From contig LR746264.1 in assembly GCA_902729315.2 (NCBI GenBank), forward strand, positions 10,509,878-10,573,877: a stretch of DNA of 64,000 nucleotides. The letters are read 5' to 3'. The DNA is from Spirodela intermedia (Eukaryota > Streptophyta > Magnoliopsida > Alismatales > Araceae). A program made the translations under genes and the position numbers. Every line of letters begins with the position of its first letter. Position 1 is the first letter of the stretch. The notes beneath the pieces were generated by a model, which searched no databases, was not told the DNA's origin, and was given only the letters and a program-made list of their open reading frames with translations. This document shows positions 24,407-36,815 of this stretch, one piece after another.

Positions 24407-24787
24407 TCAACACTTCGTGGAGGAGACCTCACCCGGCCGCCTGGCCCAGAAGACAAGGCTCTGGAACAGCAAGAAGCCGGCGGCGCTGCCCCCGATGGCC
24501 ACCATCAGCACCCCGACGTTGTACGACATCAACGCCAGCATGACCAGGTAGGCGAGCCCCGTCTGGAGCGCATGGACTGCCGTCCGGAAGAAGCCGCCTA
24601 GCAAGGGACTGCGCCGCCCGAGTTCGGTGAGCCGGCGGCATGAGAGCATCTGGATGAGAAAGGTCAGAAAGAAGACGAAGACCAAGGCCACCGCGTACAT
24701 GCCCCCCCTTGCGCCCGGCCATCCCCGGAACAGGACCTCCGTCCTCCTCCCCCAGAAGAAGGTCATGTGAAGGTACCGCGTCTCCAT
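24407..24787 (-). CDS. COPT: Copper transporter, CTR/COPT family, short paralogue
   Basis: This is the second intronless COPT gene, same orientation as the first, encoding 126 residues. It starts METRYLHMTFFWGRRTEVLF, so it keeps the HMTFFWG entry motif and the three membrane spans, including MLALM (MxxxM) in TM2 and GSAAG (GxxxG) in TM3. It lacks the long His/Met-rich extracellular arm of its neighbour. The two copies match best in TM2-TM3 (ARTAVHAIRVGLAYVVMLAVMSFNVGVL against FRTAVHALQTGLAYLVMLALMSYNVGVL, shown only as the shared pattern R-T-A-V-H-A). The start at 24787 is the first Met directly before the conserved core; the frame stays open upstream, so a longer N-terminus cannot be excluded. 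Loss of the Met-rich arm would predict lower-affinity or organellar transport, as in short COPTs; this is inference. Confidence 0.85.
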   Translation of the reverse strand: METRYLHMTFFWGRRTEVLFRGWPGARGGMYAVALVFVFFLTFLIQMLSCRRLTELGRRSPLLGGFFRTAVHALQTGLAYLVMLALMSYNVGVLMVAIGGSAAGFLLFQSLVFWARRPGEVSSTKC

Positions 24788-27700
24788 GGCGACGAGCTCG
24801 TTTCCGCTGTCCTTCTGGGCGGATTGGCGTCCCGCTATAAATTCTACGCCGGGGGCTCGTTCGTTCGTACAGCAACGGGACGACCACCGGTACTGCTGTA
24901 CTGCAAGAACTAGGAGGAACAGTGGGAACTTCTTAATGACAGGTGTCCTCTGGTCTCTGGGCTCCGAGTTTATTGGTGTACTTGAGACCTGGATGAAGAC
25001 GTAGAGAATGACGTCACCGATCAAGTTTTACCTCATCTTCTCTCCGATTACTGAGCGTTGGCGTGCAATGAATAACGTTCTGAACATATTTCTCTCTAAA
25101 AAAGTCAACTCCACGTTATCTATTTGATCTCAGCTAAGCCATGAGAGTGATGTGGAAGAGAACGAACCCATTTGATAAATAAAAAATATCTGGAATAAAA
25201 AGTGTGACGTAGGAAGAACTTATCCACAGGAAGAAAAAACTTGGTCAACCGATGGCCCAAGATCGGCGTGAAATCTGTGATGTTTCATGTACACTTTATT
25301 CTTAATTTTAAGAGGTTATTGTAATTAAGTCGTTTGAAATATAAGAGTATCAATGGAGTGCGTAAATTTTTACATTGCCCGAGGACTATTTTTTTTCGAT
25401 ATTGGGACTCAAAATTAATTATGAAAACTGCTTAATCAAACCTGCTAAAAAATCTAGACTATCTATGTAGACTTAGGAAGAGCGACTAATCAATAATTAC
25501 TCAAGTATTAAAAATATGTAAACCAATAAGTATAATGATGATTACCTCATATTGAGAGGTTGATGGTTAGTATACATAACAAACATATTTTATAACGGTA
25601 AAAAAAAGGAAAGAAAATCACTAGGTGTTTGATCACTGAAGATCTCATAATAAAGAATATCTCAGCTTGGTGGTATTTACGTTTCATGGAATTTGACTAA
25701 TTTCTTTGAATACATATTTCCCTACAAAACACTTTTTCTGTTGTTTTCTCTCTGGAGGAAGGATTGTTAATGTCAAATATATCTGGTTTTGATTCATTCT
25801 TCCCACAGAGAAAAAAAACCGGTCATTGGCTGCATATATGTGTGAACAATTGTCTGAACCCATTTTCAAGCCTAGGCTAGAGCAATGGCTCCAGTTTATC
25901 ATAAGTTCTAAACTATTTATCTCATTTTTTTATGAATTGAATGGGTCAGCTATTTTTAGTGTCGCATGTAGTCCTCCAAAAACCAATAAATCGTTATACT
26001 TTTTTTCATTAATTATCTAGTGATTGTAAAATCTCTAAGGATCGCCATTTACTCATCTTATCAAGCTGTCTTAGGATAGTCCTAATTTGTTAATATAATG
26101 ATCACACTCAATTAAATTTGACGGAATTACTTATTACTCGAATTATAGGGTACAATAACTTTTATCATACTATTTACATCAATCACTGTTTTTCCCCTTT
26201 ACTCACGGTGTTTATATTCCCGTCATAAGATTCGACCAAGAGTCAACCTGCACGTGAGTTAATATACGTAATTTAATTTCATGTTAATTTTAACATTAAA
26301 ATAATAATAAATTTTAATGAGGATATCTCCACTCGGTTTATATTTAGTTGGATAATCTCCCAAAAACCAGATGAATGATATTCGCATGTGCGGGGGCTTG
26401 TACCTCCGCGTGCGGTGTTCATTCCACGAGGTTCCCTCCTCCCTGGTCGCTCCGGCCGAGTCTGCCGGCGGAGTCCCGGTGGGGCCGATGGTCGCTGTTG
26501 GCCAGCCACCCAAAACCTCATGCAGCTGCTCTCTACCGGCCGCAGCCAAGCCTCCGAAGCTGACGAGGACGAGGGATCTATTCTTTCCAGATGCCGGAGA
26601 AAAGAATGGGACAACATGTTCGTCAGGCTTGAACACTCGGGGAGGGATCCAGCGGCGTAAAGGACAACTCAGTGGCGAGGAGACTCCAGGGACCTTTGGT
26701 TCGACTGCTCCGCCGGGTCACCGAGGCCCAGCGATGGCGTGGAGGATTTTCGGCGTTCTTGGTCCTCTGCACCGAGAACGTAACTGCTTTGATGATTTCC
26801 GGGGTCTGCGTAGGGAGTGTTTACCGTCTCGAGGTTTCCTACTGCTGGTGGATGGCAAAGGAGGCCCGGAATCTGCCGATCATAGGGCCTAAGATGATGA
26901 ACGGAAGATCCAGCAACTCCTCGGACGATGCCGCGGAGAAGGCCTTGGTTAGATGGGCGATGGGACTGGTGGCGTCCTCCTCTCCGTCTTTCTCTGCCCG
27001 TCTGGAGAGGATGAGATGCTTGAGCGTTGGCGCGCTGGGCCATTCTCCTTCTCTCGATGTTCCAGGCTGGGAGACAGTTGGAGATGTGGCGACCTGGTGG
27101 AGAAGGCTCTCCTCCGCGTCGCCGGAGCGACGGAGGTGATCTCAGCCACGGTCGGTGTTCCACCGACTTGAGGGCAGCATGGCGCATCATCGGATTGTGG
27201 AAGGGGAGGTGACACAGTCTGAATGGTGGAAGACCAAGATTTTGCGCACTTTACGCAGCCGAAGTTACAGAAGTAATAGATTTGCGCCTAGAATATGAAA
27301 CTTCGGAGCTTAGAAATCACTGTTTGAATCCACAAGACCTAGAATCCCCAAATTATTGAATTTATAAGGACTGAGTGTTGGTGATCTTTGAGTCTACAAA
27401 GGTGGAACTGTGGCCCATTCAATTCACAAAGAGAAAAGCTTGAATCAACAAATAGAGAGAGAAAATTCGCACTATTGTAGATACTTTTAGGATTACAATG
27501 GAGTGGCTTTTAAATAGGTTGAACATTAATCAGGGCATCCCGAAAAATCAGAGCATTATGAAAAAAAAAACCCTAATAAATGTGTTACTTACTAAAATTG
27601 ACTCTAACTCGTACCTTACCTTGCTCACACAAATTTAAACAACCCAACAAACAAGTTAGTTGGTAAAAAGTGACCCTAACTCATTATTCATCGTACTTTA

Positions 27701-28500
27701 TTTATGTCTTATATAGTTTTGAGCCCCATTTAGGTCTTGGCATCTTCACACCCCATTTATAGAGTTGATGGCCCTTTTTCTTTGGGATTTTTTATTGCTA
27801 TGCACGTTGTGCTACATTAGGAGACATCGAGCACCTCCAAAAGCTTGACTCCTCATAGAACTTCTTCTCCCTAGTCCAGAAGTTTGTGGAGAAATATTTT
27901 AAAAATAAGGAAATTAAAATTACCTTATTTTAGAAAGAGTTATTCCCGAGATAGCCCCCTACGAACAACTCTACAAAGGAATAAGCCCCTCATCATCTCA
28001 CTTGGGCACTAGGTTTGGTAAATACGTTTTTGCTGTGGTAATGCAGGTATTAGTTAAGACAATTAATAATTTAGTACATTACAATACACTTTTTATTTAA
28101 TATATATGATCTAAATAAAATGTCCGATTTTTTATTTAAATAAAATATTTATTTTAATTATTTGTACTATTTAGTACAGTAAGTAATAAGGCGAGTATTA
28201 GTGTCTTCTGAAAATAGCAAACAGAGTCTGCCAAATAAAATCAAAAAGTTTCGAAGAATATTCTTCCGCTAAACCGAGGGAGGGACTGCACGCTAATAAA
28301 TAGTTCAGCCTACTTGGACATTGAACGTACAGAAAAAAGATAACGTACTGTCGATAAATTAGTATGGTTTTTGGGGTATTAAACTATATAAGCTTTAATA
28401 TATTTTAATGCAACGATGCCTTATCTCAGCCTCACCCGAACTGTGGCCTAGGAGTGATGATTTCTGCGAGAGGCCATCCTCCAGATTTGCTTTCTCCCCT
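24788..28500. other. AT-rich intergenic DNA with one GC-rich island
   Basis: This stretch is mostly AT-rich without genes. A GC-rich island (about 26380-27215) has overlapping 88-173-codon open frames on both strands, but I recognise no domain. It may be a fragment of a mobile element or a dead gene. Confidence 0.5.
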
Positions 28501-28509
28501 CGGCAAGGA

Positions 28510-29497
28510 GGGAAGAGCCATACAGAGAGCTGTTGGTCTCCCTCCGCGAGCCGTGGCCGGTGACGTGCACCATCGTGGACGCGTCTCTGGGGTCTGCTGC
28601 GGAAGTTGGGCAAGAGATGGGGATTCCGGTTCAGTGCCGAGTGCTGGCTACAGAGACATGGCATCATCGACCCAGAGCACACAACCCGCTACAGAGGTCT
28701 CATCTTCAACACCGGGGAGCCCATCGACGCCGCTGTGCTGGCCCACATCCGGTCCAGCTGCCCTGTCACCTATACAGTCAGGCCGCTCGACACTATCCTC
28801 TGCGCACTGGATCGTCCCACCGGGAGCGCCGCCTGCCCTCTGTCGTCCTCTTCCCTTAGGTGTGTGCGAGCAGACGCCCGGTCCCCCAAATCCGTCGTCT
28901 ACGTCAACTTTGGCAGCCTGACTGTGCTGAGCAGGCCCCAGCACCTAGAGTTCTGGCACAGCCTGGCGAACAGCGGCCGCAGATTCCTCTCTCATCCGCC
29001 CCCACTCGGTGGAGGAGACGAACGAGGCCGACGACATCCCGGCTGAGTTAGCGGAGGCGACCAAGGAGAAGGGGTGCCTCGTGGGATGGGTGGACCAGCG
29101 GGAGGTGCTGGGCCATCCGGCGGTGGGGGCCTTCCTCACGTACAGCGGCTGGAACTCCACGCTCGAGGCCATCTCCGCCGGTGTGCCGATGATCTGCTGG
29201 CCCTTCTTCTTCGACCTGATGGTCAACAGCAGGTTCATCAGCGAGGTTTGGAGGATCGGGGTGGACATGAAGGACACCTGCGACAGAGCCACCGTGGGGA
29301 GGATGGTGAAGCAGACGATGGAAGGGGAAAGGGCCGAAACCATGAGGAAGAACGTCACCGGACTGTCAGAGATGGTGCGGAAGTGCGCGGATGAAGGTGG
29401 TTCCTCCCGTATCCACCTGGACCAGTTGATTGAGGATATTCGGGCCATGAGTCTGGAAACGTCCCCCAGCAGGCACCGCATGAGTCGCGATAAGTAG
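28510..29497 (+). pseudogene. UGT pseudogene 1 (family-1 UDP-glycosyltransferase, 5'-truncated)
   Basis: This is a broken relative of the intact UGT genes at 52.4 and 55.4 kb. The first roughly 95 codons are missing. Similarity starts near ELLVSLREPWPVTCTIVD and runs to EMGIPV; the sequence then jumps directly to the middle of exon 2 (HGIIDPEHTTRYRGLIFNTG), so the 3' end of exon 1, the intron and the start of exon 2 are deleted. A frameshift lies near 28990-29010. The PSPG sugar-donor box is readable but two key positions have changed: HSGWNS reads YSGWNS and the last FFDQ reads FFDL. The tail ends in a stop at 29495-29497. Its C-terminal and 3'-flank sequence resembles the UGT at 52.4 kb. 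Confidence 0.9.
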
Positions 29498-30594
29498 TGC
29501 CGTCCGTGATCTATGTTTGGGGAACATCAATATCTATTTGTTATATTTTCTTCATTATATACTCTATCTTCTTTTGCTTGTATGCGGAAGCGGAGTAGTT
29601 TTTGACCCTGGTTTATATAAAGGTCAATGATAACGAAGATGAGACTCTAATTCAATTAGTATACAATGGGGAAGAACGATAGACAGTGAATTGAATTCAT
29701 TAGAAATTATTTCTAGGTTGTGATTTTCTATTTGGTTACCATTACGTAGATTTGTAACACTGTAAATAAATACTTCATACTTATATAGATGGATACATAG
29801 GCGTTGTGCAATGTCTAATTATAACATCTTCATAAATTATTTAGTAATCACAATATAATGTGATAAATGTTGTGGCTTAAAATATCCTCTACTTGATTTA
29901 TGACTATAAACGATTAAGTATTTTTAAAGACATTTCTTTTAAATTCACACCTCTATCTGTAAGAGTATATGCACTAGAACATAGTCGATTGGATTATAGT
30001 ACATATAGATCCTTCATATTGATTCATAACTTCTTTGAGTGTGGGAACATTGGTTGACATTTTTCATATTCAACATCTAAACATCAATTACTCTCAAATC
30101 TAAAAAGTCCTCTTCAAAACCTAAACAAGATAGAATCACACAAAGATAGTGATAATACCTTGTATTGACATATGAATGATATAGTTACACTTTGGAGAAG
30201 TTAGGTCATATGGTACATGGAAGAGAAAGTCTAAGAAATTGGAACATGATGATGAAATCAGGAATAAGATGTGGTTTGAAAAATGACCTCATGTTAAGAG
30301 GAAATCTTGAGAGATATCTCCATGCAAATAATTTTACAAGAGAGAAAAAGAAATGTAACCTTTCTTGAGTTGAGAAAATCAACTTAACCTTACATAGAAA
30401 TGTAACCTTTCTTGAGGTGAGAAAAACAACTTAATCTTACATTCATGTCTTTTCTAATAGTGTCCATAGATATTTGAATTTTAGAATGGAAAGACTTGTA
30501 AACCCTACTAACTCTACAAACAATAACTTGGGCATAAAGAAAAGTTTACCAGAATGCTAAACTCACAACAGCTCAGTTGTATGCTGCGTAAATG
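29498..30594. other. UGT 3' flank (duplicated) joining KDTA-derived sequence
   Basis: This AT-rich flank is repeated, diverged, downstream of other UGT copies (about 53.9-54.3 kb, 56.95-58.37 kb and 61.48-61.75 kb). It carries an internal 47-bp tandem repeat. Confidence 0.7.
30351..30444. repeat. 47-bp tandem repeat
   Basis: AAATGTAACCTTTCTTGAG begins at 30351 and again at 30398. The two units are near-identical over about 47 bp. Confidence 0.8.
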
Positions 30595-32150
30595 CTGTTG
30601 AAGAACGATAGTGATGAATCTTTGGAGAATATGACTGGGATAATTGTATCTTTATGAAATTGAGACGTAATTTTACTATGATTTCATGGTATAATTAACC
30701 AGCTCCTATTACGCATATGTTAAAGTTATGGACGCTGAAAAGTCGTGGGTATTCACTCTCATTTTCAGTTTTTACCTCTTGATACTTCTGCTGCTGTGGA
30801 CAAGTTTCTGGGGTCTTGGAACTCGGATGCAGTTTTCCTCGGACTATGAAGAAACAACTATTCTTTGCGATTCTATTTTATTCGCATCCCTTGACTAGTT
30901 GAAGCCCGTTAATTTTATCACATAGGGACTTGAAGAAAGTATAAGCCATAGGATCCTTCGATGGAGGACAAAATTACTAATGTTTTAGGGACATGGGCAT
31001 CAGGTGAACCTAATAAAATAAAGACATGGTGAAAGTAAAATGGAGATGATAGGCCGAAAGACCATCAAATCAACTGATTGGGTTTCAAAAGGCCCCCTGC
31101 CCTTTCCAGTTGCAGTGAGGGGAATAGTCAAAGAAAAAGATAATGAATAGGTAGACTAAGGCCGGAGTCATGAGATGAAGGCGAAGAGGAAATCAGTGAG
31201 CAAAAACAGAGGCAAGAACAAATGAGGAAGAAAATAACATGGATGGATAGGAGAAACCTCTCTACCTTGACCCCACCAACCCTGCCCATTGCGACACACT
31301 GAAAGCTCAGTAAAATAATGATGTAGAATAAGAGAGATTTTTTACCTCTGTTTCCTTGCTGAAATGGAACGAGAATGCATTTGAGGGAGAACGAGAATGC
31401 ATTTGAGCGTCAAAGTTTTGTGGAAACACGAATAAAAACTTTTACTGGTTTCTTTTAAGATAATGGTCTTCACACGTGTATATATACGTGCACCAAAATT
31501 TTGTGAATTATTTTTATTACTGTTGCATCTTTCTGGCTGAATTGGCTTTTTCCTCTTAATTGACTACCCCAATCCAAATTGAACTGCGACATGACCCAAC
31601 AAATATGTACTTCATTTCTTCATATATCTACCTATCTTGTCATTAAGTGGATTTTATTTGGACATTTTGTGGTACCATCTATCCATGATTTGTTCCCTTC
31701 AGGAGGGCATTGAAGATGTCCGTCAAAGTCTCTAGTGAATCTTTTCATCTGTAGACCCTTGAGATTCTTTTTCTTGTACTCATTTTGGATATCATATCTT
31801 TTGTCTTCTCTTCAGATTCCACTAGGATTTTTAAATGTTCGAATGTTTGTCAAATCTTTCCAGCTCTAGTTGAAGCCATTAGCATGGTCCTTAATCTCCT
31901 TGATGTTATCAAAATTATCTCTTATTTCTCCATTGGTGCGTAACATTTTTGTTACTTGGAAAATGGCTTTGTATCTACGACAAAGGAAGGACGCAATGGG
32001 TTCAGAAGGTCGATAATTAATGGTAAGTAGAGTATTGTAAGTGACGGAGCTATAGTAGGCATATCTTTAATAGTTGAACCGTGATTTATTTACTGCCTAT
32101 GTTAGAGTATAGTGGAGGCTATTCGGTTTCAGCTCTTCTGCTGAGCTCTG
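30595..32150 (+). pseudogene. KDTA pseudogene fragment 1 (introns 3-5 and parts of exons 4, 5 and 6)
   Basis: This is a genomic, intron-containing copy of part of the KDTA gene at 45.3-50.8 kb. The intron 3 sequence beginning AAGAACGATAGTGATGAATC (30602) matches 46832 onward. Exon 4 is recognisable from about 30770 (CTCTTGATACTTCTGCTGCT) but jumps from GATGCAGTTTTCCT into intron 4, losing its 3' half and donor. Exon 5 (about 31817-31935) contains stop codons such as TAG in place of a Trp or Lys context. Exon 6 breaks off after TTTCGGTTTCAGC-type sequence near 32140. The retained introns show a DNA-level duplication rather than retroposition. Confidence 0.88.
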
Positions 32151-32225
32151 GCTATTTCTTTTACCATCGTGTCTATGTGATTTTCTTCCTTTTGTGGGGT
32201 GCTGCTGGGTGTGGCCTTCCATCAC
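32151..32225 (+). repeat. Copy of sequence found 3' of KDTA (51347-51415)
   Basis: TATTTCTTTTACCATCGTGT through GTGGGGTGCTGCTGG matches 51347-51415 (TATTTCTTACGCCATCGCGT onward). In this block copy the interval equivalent to 48456-51346 has been deleted, so KDTA exon 6 is joined directly to KDTA downstream sequence. Confidence 0.7.
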
Positions 32226-32229
32226 GGGT

Positions 32230-32927
32230 GGATAATCCAGTTCTCAGTTGAACTATTCGAGATAATAAACTTCAACCATTGCTCCGTCAATGTTGTGCAG
32301 CCTCCACGTCACATGCGGAACTCTCCAAGACCCTACTCCGATAATGCAACACCAAGGTACTTGTATTACTTCAAGAAGGAAATATAGAGGGGGAGGAGAA
32401 GAGTGATTGTGATGGGCTCTTCTCCTTTCCTAGCTTTTAGCTCTCACTTAGCTCTCAACCACTCTTTGCTTGCTGCCGCCGCACTGCAGCCACCTCAGCT
32501 CCCTCCGAGCACTCCCCACGCTCGCTTTGGAGCTTCCCCTTTCCTACAAATGAGACCCACATGCTCTCTTGCTCTGCAGCTCTCTCTCGCCTTCTTCCTC
32601 TCCTTCTGGTCTGTCTTCCGGCGAGAGGAGTTCCCCCCTATTTATAGAGGGAGAGGTCCAGAGAACCTTCTCCATTTTGACCTTCCCCATTCTGCACCCT
32701 TCCTCGTACATATGCCTCCCTTTGTCATTCCTGGATCTCTCGCAGATCCGGAGGAGCCGCTCCAAATTTGGTAAACTTGCTCTGTTCGAGTTTCCCCTAT
32801 TTTCTCATGCATTTCTCCGTGGCCCACGCGCCCGCTGCAAGTGCAAGACACCCGTCTGCCTATGTTTTTGTGCATCTCACATGGCCTTCCGGCCTCAAAT
32901 CAGTTGGGAGGTTTTGCGAGCATCACA
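32230..32927 (-). mobile_element. Probable 3' LTR of the minus-strand Ty3/gypsy element
   Basis: Read on the minus strand, a purine tract (GGGGAAAGA) is followed by TGTGATGC at 32927, a typical polypurine tract and LTR start just after the chromodomain. A TATA box (CTATAAATAG on the minus strand) lies at about 32636-32646. The distal end of the LTR is not defined; 32230 is approximate. Confidence 0.45.
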
Positions 32928-35459
32928 TCTTTCCCCACATGACGAATTCGACATCCTCGTCGTCAGAGGGCGCTTGTCGAGATATCGATTGATCAAGTCT
33001 TTGAACTGCTACATGTCAGTGTCGCGCTCCCATGTCACATCCTCAAAGGGTTTGTCCTGCCACTTTACTAGGAAATAGATGTAGTATTGAGACTTGAACT
33101 TCCCTCCTCATTGTCTTCTTACCAGTCCAAGATAGCTTCAGCCTTTTCATAGTACTGGGCACGCACTATGGGTGGTGCTCATGTGGCCGGTTGAGCTCCG
33201 AGTCGTCCTTGTTGGTCACGTACTTCTTTCTTTAGAAGGGAGACATGGAAGACCGAGAGGATGGCGAACTTTCTCGGCAGGTTGACTTTGTAGCCAAGTT
33301 CTCTTACCTGCGCTACAACCTCAAACGAGCCATTGTATCATGGCACCAGTCCACCATGTCACTTGATGTGCTTAATTCTCTTGTACAATCATGTCGTCAA
33401 CTGGAGCATAAACGATTGTCGATGCTGAATTCTACATCTCTACGATGGCAGTCCGCATGCTTCTTCATCCGATGCGCCGCACATGCCAATGCTTCGCGTG
33501 CCTCTCTGCACACTCTTGACGAGATATAGCAAACCTGAGCGTTCTAGGCAGCGTGTGGGGCCGGCCTGCTTCACCAACTCTGATGGGGTCAGCGACTACT
33601 GTCACATCGTGAGCTCAAATGGGGACTGCCTTTTCTCTTAGCTTTGGTTGATGTTGTAGGAGAACTGGATGACATCCAACAACTCAACCTAATTGTCTTG
33701 ATTTACTGTTAAATAGTGATGAAGGTACTCCTCCGATAATTTATTGATTTGCTCCATCTATATGTCTGTCTACGGATGAAAATTTGTAGAGAACTTCAGC
33801 TGTGTGCCCATATGTCTGAAAAGGACTGTCTAGAATTTGCTAGTGAACCTCGTCTCAATCGCTCATAATGTCTCGTGGTAAGCCCCAAAGCTTCACCACT
33901 TAACTTATAAAGAGCTTGGCCACCTCCTCTATTGAACTGTCTGTTTGTGTTGGCACTAACATTGTATAATTAGATAAATGATCAATGATGATGAAGATCA
34001 CCTCATTTTCTTTAATCTTGGACAGTATGATGACAAAATTTATGGAGATAGATTCTCATAGTCAACTCAGAATTACAATGGCTCTAGTATGCTCACCACC
34101 TTGGTGCAGTCTATCTTATCTTATTGGCACACCAAGCAGGATCAAACATAGGCTTTGACATCTTGGTCCATGTCAGGCTACTAGAAGCTGATGGGTAGCA
34201 GCCATTGTGCACTTTTTCCCAGAATGACTGGAGTAGGGGGCATCATGCACCTCCAACAACTGCCATTGTAATCTGCCTACCGGCGGCATGTATGGCCGCA
34301 TGCATGTGAAGAGGATCCTGTGCTCCATCTAGAAATGGTGGGTCTCTCCTACAGATGTTTGCTGCATCACTCGCATCACCTCCTTGCCACTTTGTAATGT
34401 GACATAGATCTCCTCTAGGATGGTGCTCGTCTCTGCAGAGAGAGTTACTATAATAGCCTCAGACTCCTTGCAGTTGAAGACGTCCGCAACCATGTTGGCA
34501 GGCCCTAATTTGTACTGCAGCTCGAAGTGGTGCTCCACCTAACCTATTTTGACATGAGCTTGTGCTGTATTTGGAAGCAGCTTGTCGCCACATTATTCGC
34601 GTATATGATGTACAGTTTGCTGAGGAGATAATGGGATCACACCTGCAGATAGGAGATCACTATTGTCATCTCCTTCTCATGCATGGAATACCGTCACTCC
34701 GTGTCATTGAGCTTCTAACTTTAAATGCAATTAGATGCCCATCTTGCATCAGCACTCCACCGATTGTTAGGTCCGATACATTGATATATGCCCCTCAAAT
34801 ATTAAAGTTGGGTTAGCCATAGCACTGGCTCGTTCATCACTACTTGCTTGAGCATGTCAAAGATGTAATGGCATTATGTTGGCCAATGCCAACCCATGTC
34901 TTTCCTCAGGAGCTCCGTCAATGATGATGTTTGATGAGAATATCCTTGAACTAACATCTGGTGACAGTTCTTCAATTCGAGGAAGGCAAAGCTTTAGAAC
35001 TTGGGCAGGTGTCGGCCACTCATCAATGGCGTAGATCTTCTTCTGGTCCATTCACACACCATCCTTCATGACGATGTGGCCCACGAAATCAATCTCCTTG
35101 ATTGCAAGTCTGTACTTATCTTGCTTCAAGTAAAGCTTGTGCACCCACAATTTAGATATAATGCCGAGGTGCTCAGTGTATTTATCCAAGTTGCACTATA
35201 CACGAAGATGTCATCTAAGTACAAGATGACATACCTATTGATGTACTATTTGAAGATGACATTCATTAGGGGCAGAATGTTGTTGATGTGTTTGTGAGGC
35301 CGAAAGACATCTTTGTGAACTCATACGATCCACATCGAGTCATGCATGACATTTTCTACTCATCTCCTTCTCTAATGGGAACCTGATGGTAGTCACTTTT
35401 CAAGTCTATTTATGAGAAGTACCAAGCTCCTTACAAGCAATCAAATAGTTCCTACACAT

Positions 35460-36815
35460 TGGACACTAATAAGTATTTATTATCATAAGTAATATGGTCT
35501 AGCCCCATATACTTATTTATTTTAAATAGAGATTTTTTATATGACTAATATGAATTTTTAATTAATTATGTGAATTTATTTGATTTTTATATTTATATTT
35601 TTGTGTTAAAATAAATAAATAAATTATAAAAGGGGGGGGGGGGGGACATGCTAACTAGCTGGTACTTGGCAGCTGACATGGAAGGCGCCACATGCGATTG
35701 GGTGCATCACTCCTCTTCCATGTCACTAGAGGCCAACCAAGCATTGTGCAATGTATGATCTCATCACACGTGTATGTGGGGCTAGGCCACCTTAGTTCAT
35801 GGGGCCCTCTCCTCAAATAGTGTTGACCATTTTATTTGTGGGAGAGGGAACTTGAAAGTAGAATAAAACTCACAATTTTATTGATCTCAAAACCTCAAAC
35901 AATTGACGTGGGACTAAATTGTTAGGACATGTCAGTTGAATAATACTAAAAATACCACTACATTAAGAGAAGGTAACAAAATTATGTGTTTACTACTTCA
36001 AGGATATAATAGTATATTATTTTGTCTCACTTAGATAGATTGATGAATGACGTAGGTTCAAAGCACACCAAAGCCAAAAATTATATTTATTTTATTATAT
36101 TTTAAGTCTACTACTTTCTTGTGGGGAGCTGGTCAATGAATGAGCTGCCAAAGATGCTTGATCGTCAATAGAATCATCATCAATGATAATCTCATATCAT
36201 TGTTAGTAACTAAAAAAGTATTTTAGAGAAATAAATCAAAAAATTATAGAGGAAATCATCTTTGATTGGTCAACGAATGTGACATCATTGAAAATAGAGC
36301 AATCCATCAAGAGACTAGTTGTAGACTCTTTACAATGTTGTTTGAATTGAAACTTCAAATGATCATAATGAGCTAAAGAAGTATTTCAAAACTTAAATCT
36401 AAAAAAAGTATCATTAAATTAAAGATTAATCATTGTTTGGTGGAACTCTCTTCAAATAATTACTCATTATGATCATTCATAAATTATTATATGAATATTT
36501 GTTCTTCAAACATTGATATCAGCACTTGAAGTTTCTTTTTTTAGTTTTAAATATATTTTCTTATGATTTGTTAGTTAAAAAGTCATAAAAATATATTTTT
36601 GAAAATAATTATGAAACTTTACATTATATTATCTTACGTCCCTATGATGACCTAAAAAGATCTCACTATTTTTGAAGCTTTTCATCAAATTATAATTAAT
36701 ATATTTGTTAATAAATACTTTTAAATATTCAAAAAATAGTTTTTTTTATTTTATAAAATTTAAATTTATATGATTTATTACATAATAATTAAGTCACATC
36801 ACACTAGGTACTTAT
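35460..36815. mobile_element. 1.36-kb AT-rich insertion inside the gypsy reverse transcriptase
   Basis: The insertion separates the RT blocks upstream of CVDYRALN from those starting ELFDCL. CTACACAT occurs on both sides (35452-35459 and 36816-36823), which could be an 8-bp target site duplication of hAT type. No terminal inverted repeat is evident, so the class is open. A 14-G homopolymer lies at 35632-35645. Confidence 0.4.
35632..35645 (+). repeat. Poly-G tract (14 nt)
   Basis: Fourteen consecutive G follow an A-rich stretch. It could form a G-rich structure, or be a site of assembly length error. Confidence 0.85.

Noticed and set aside
34562-34816. Plus-strand open frames across the gypsy relic
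   Set aside because: They are antisense to the minus-strand RT/RNase H blocks, which carry the recognisable motifs.
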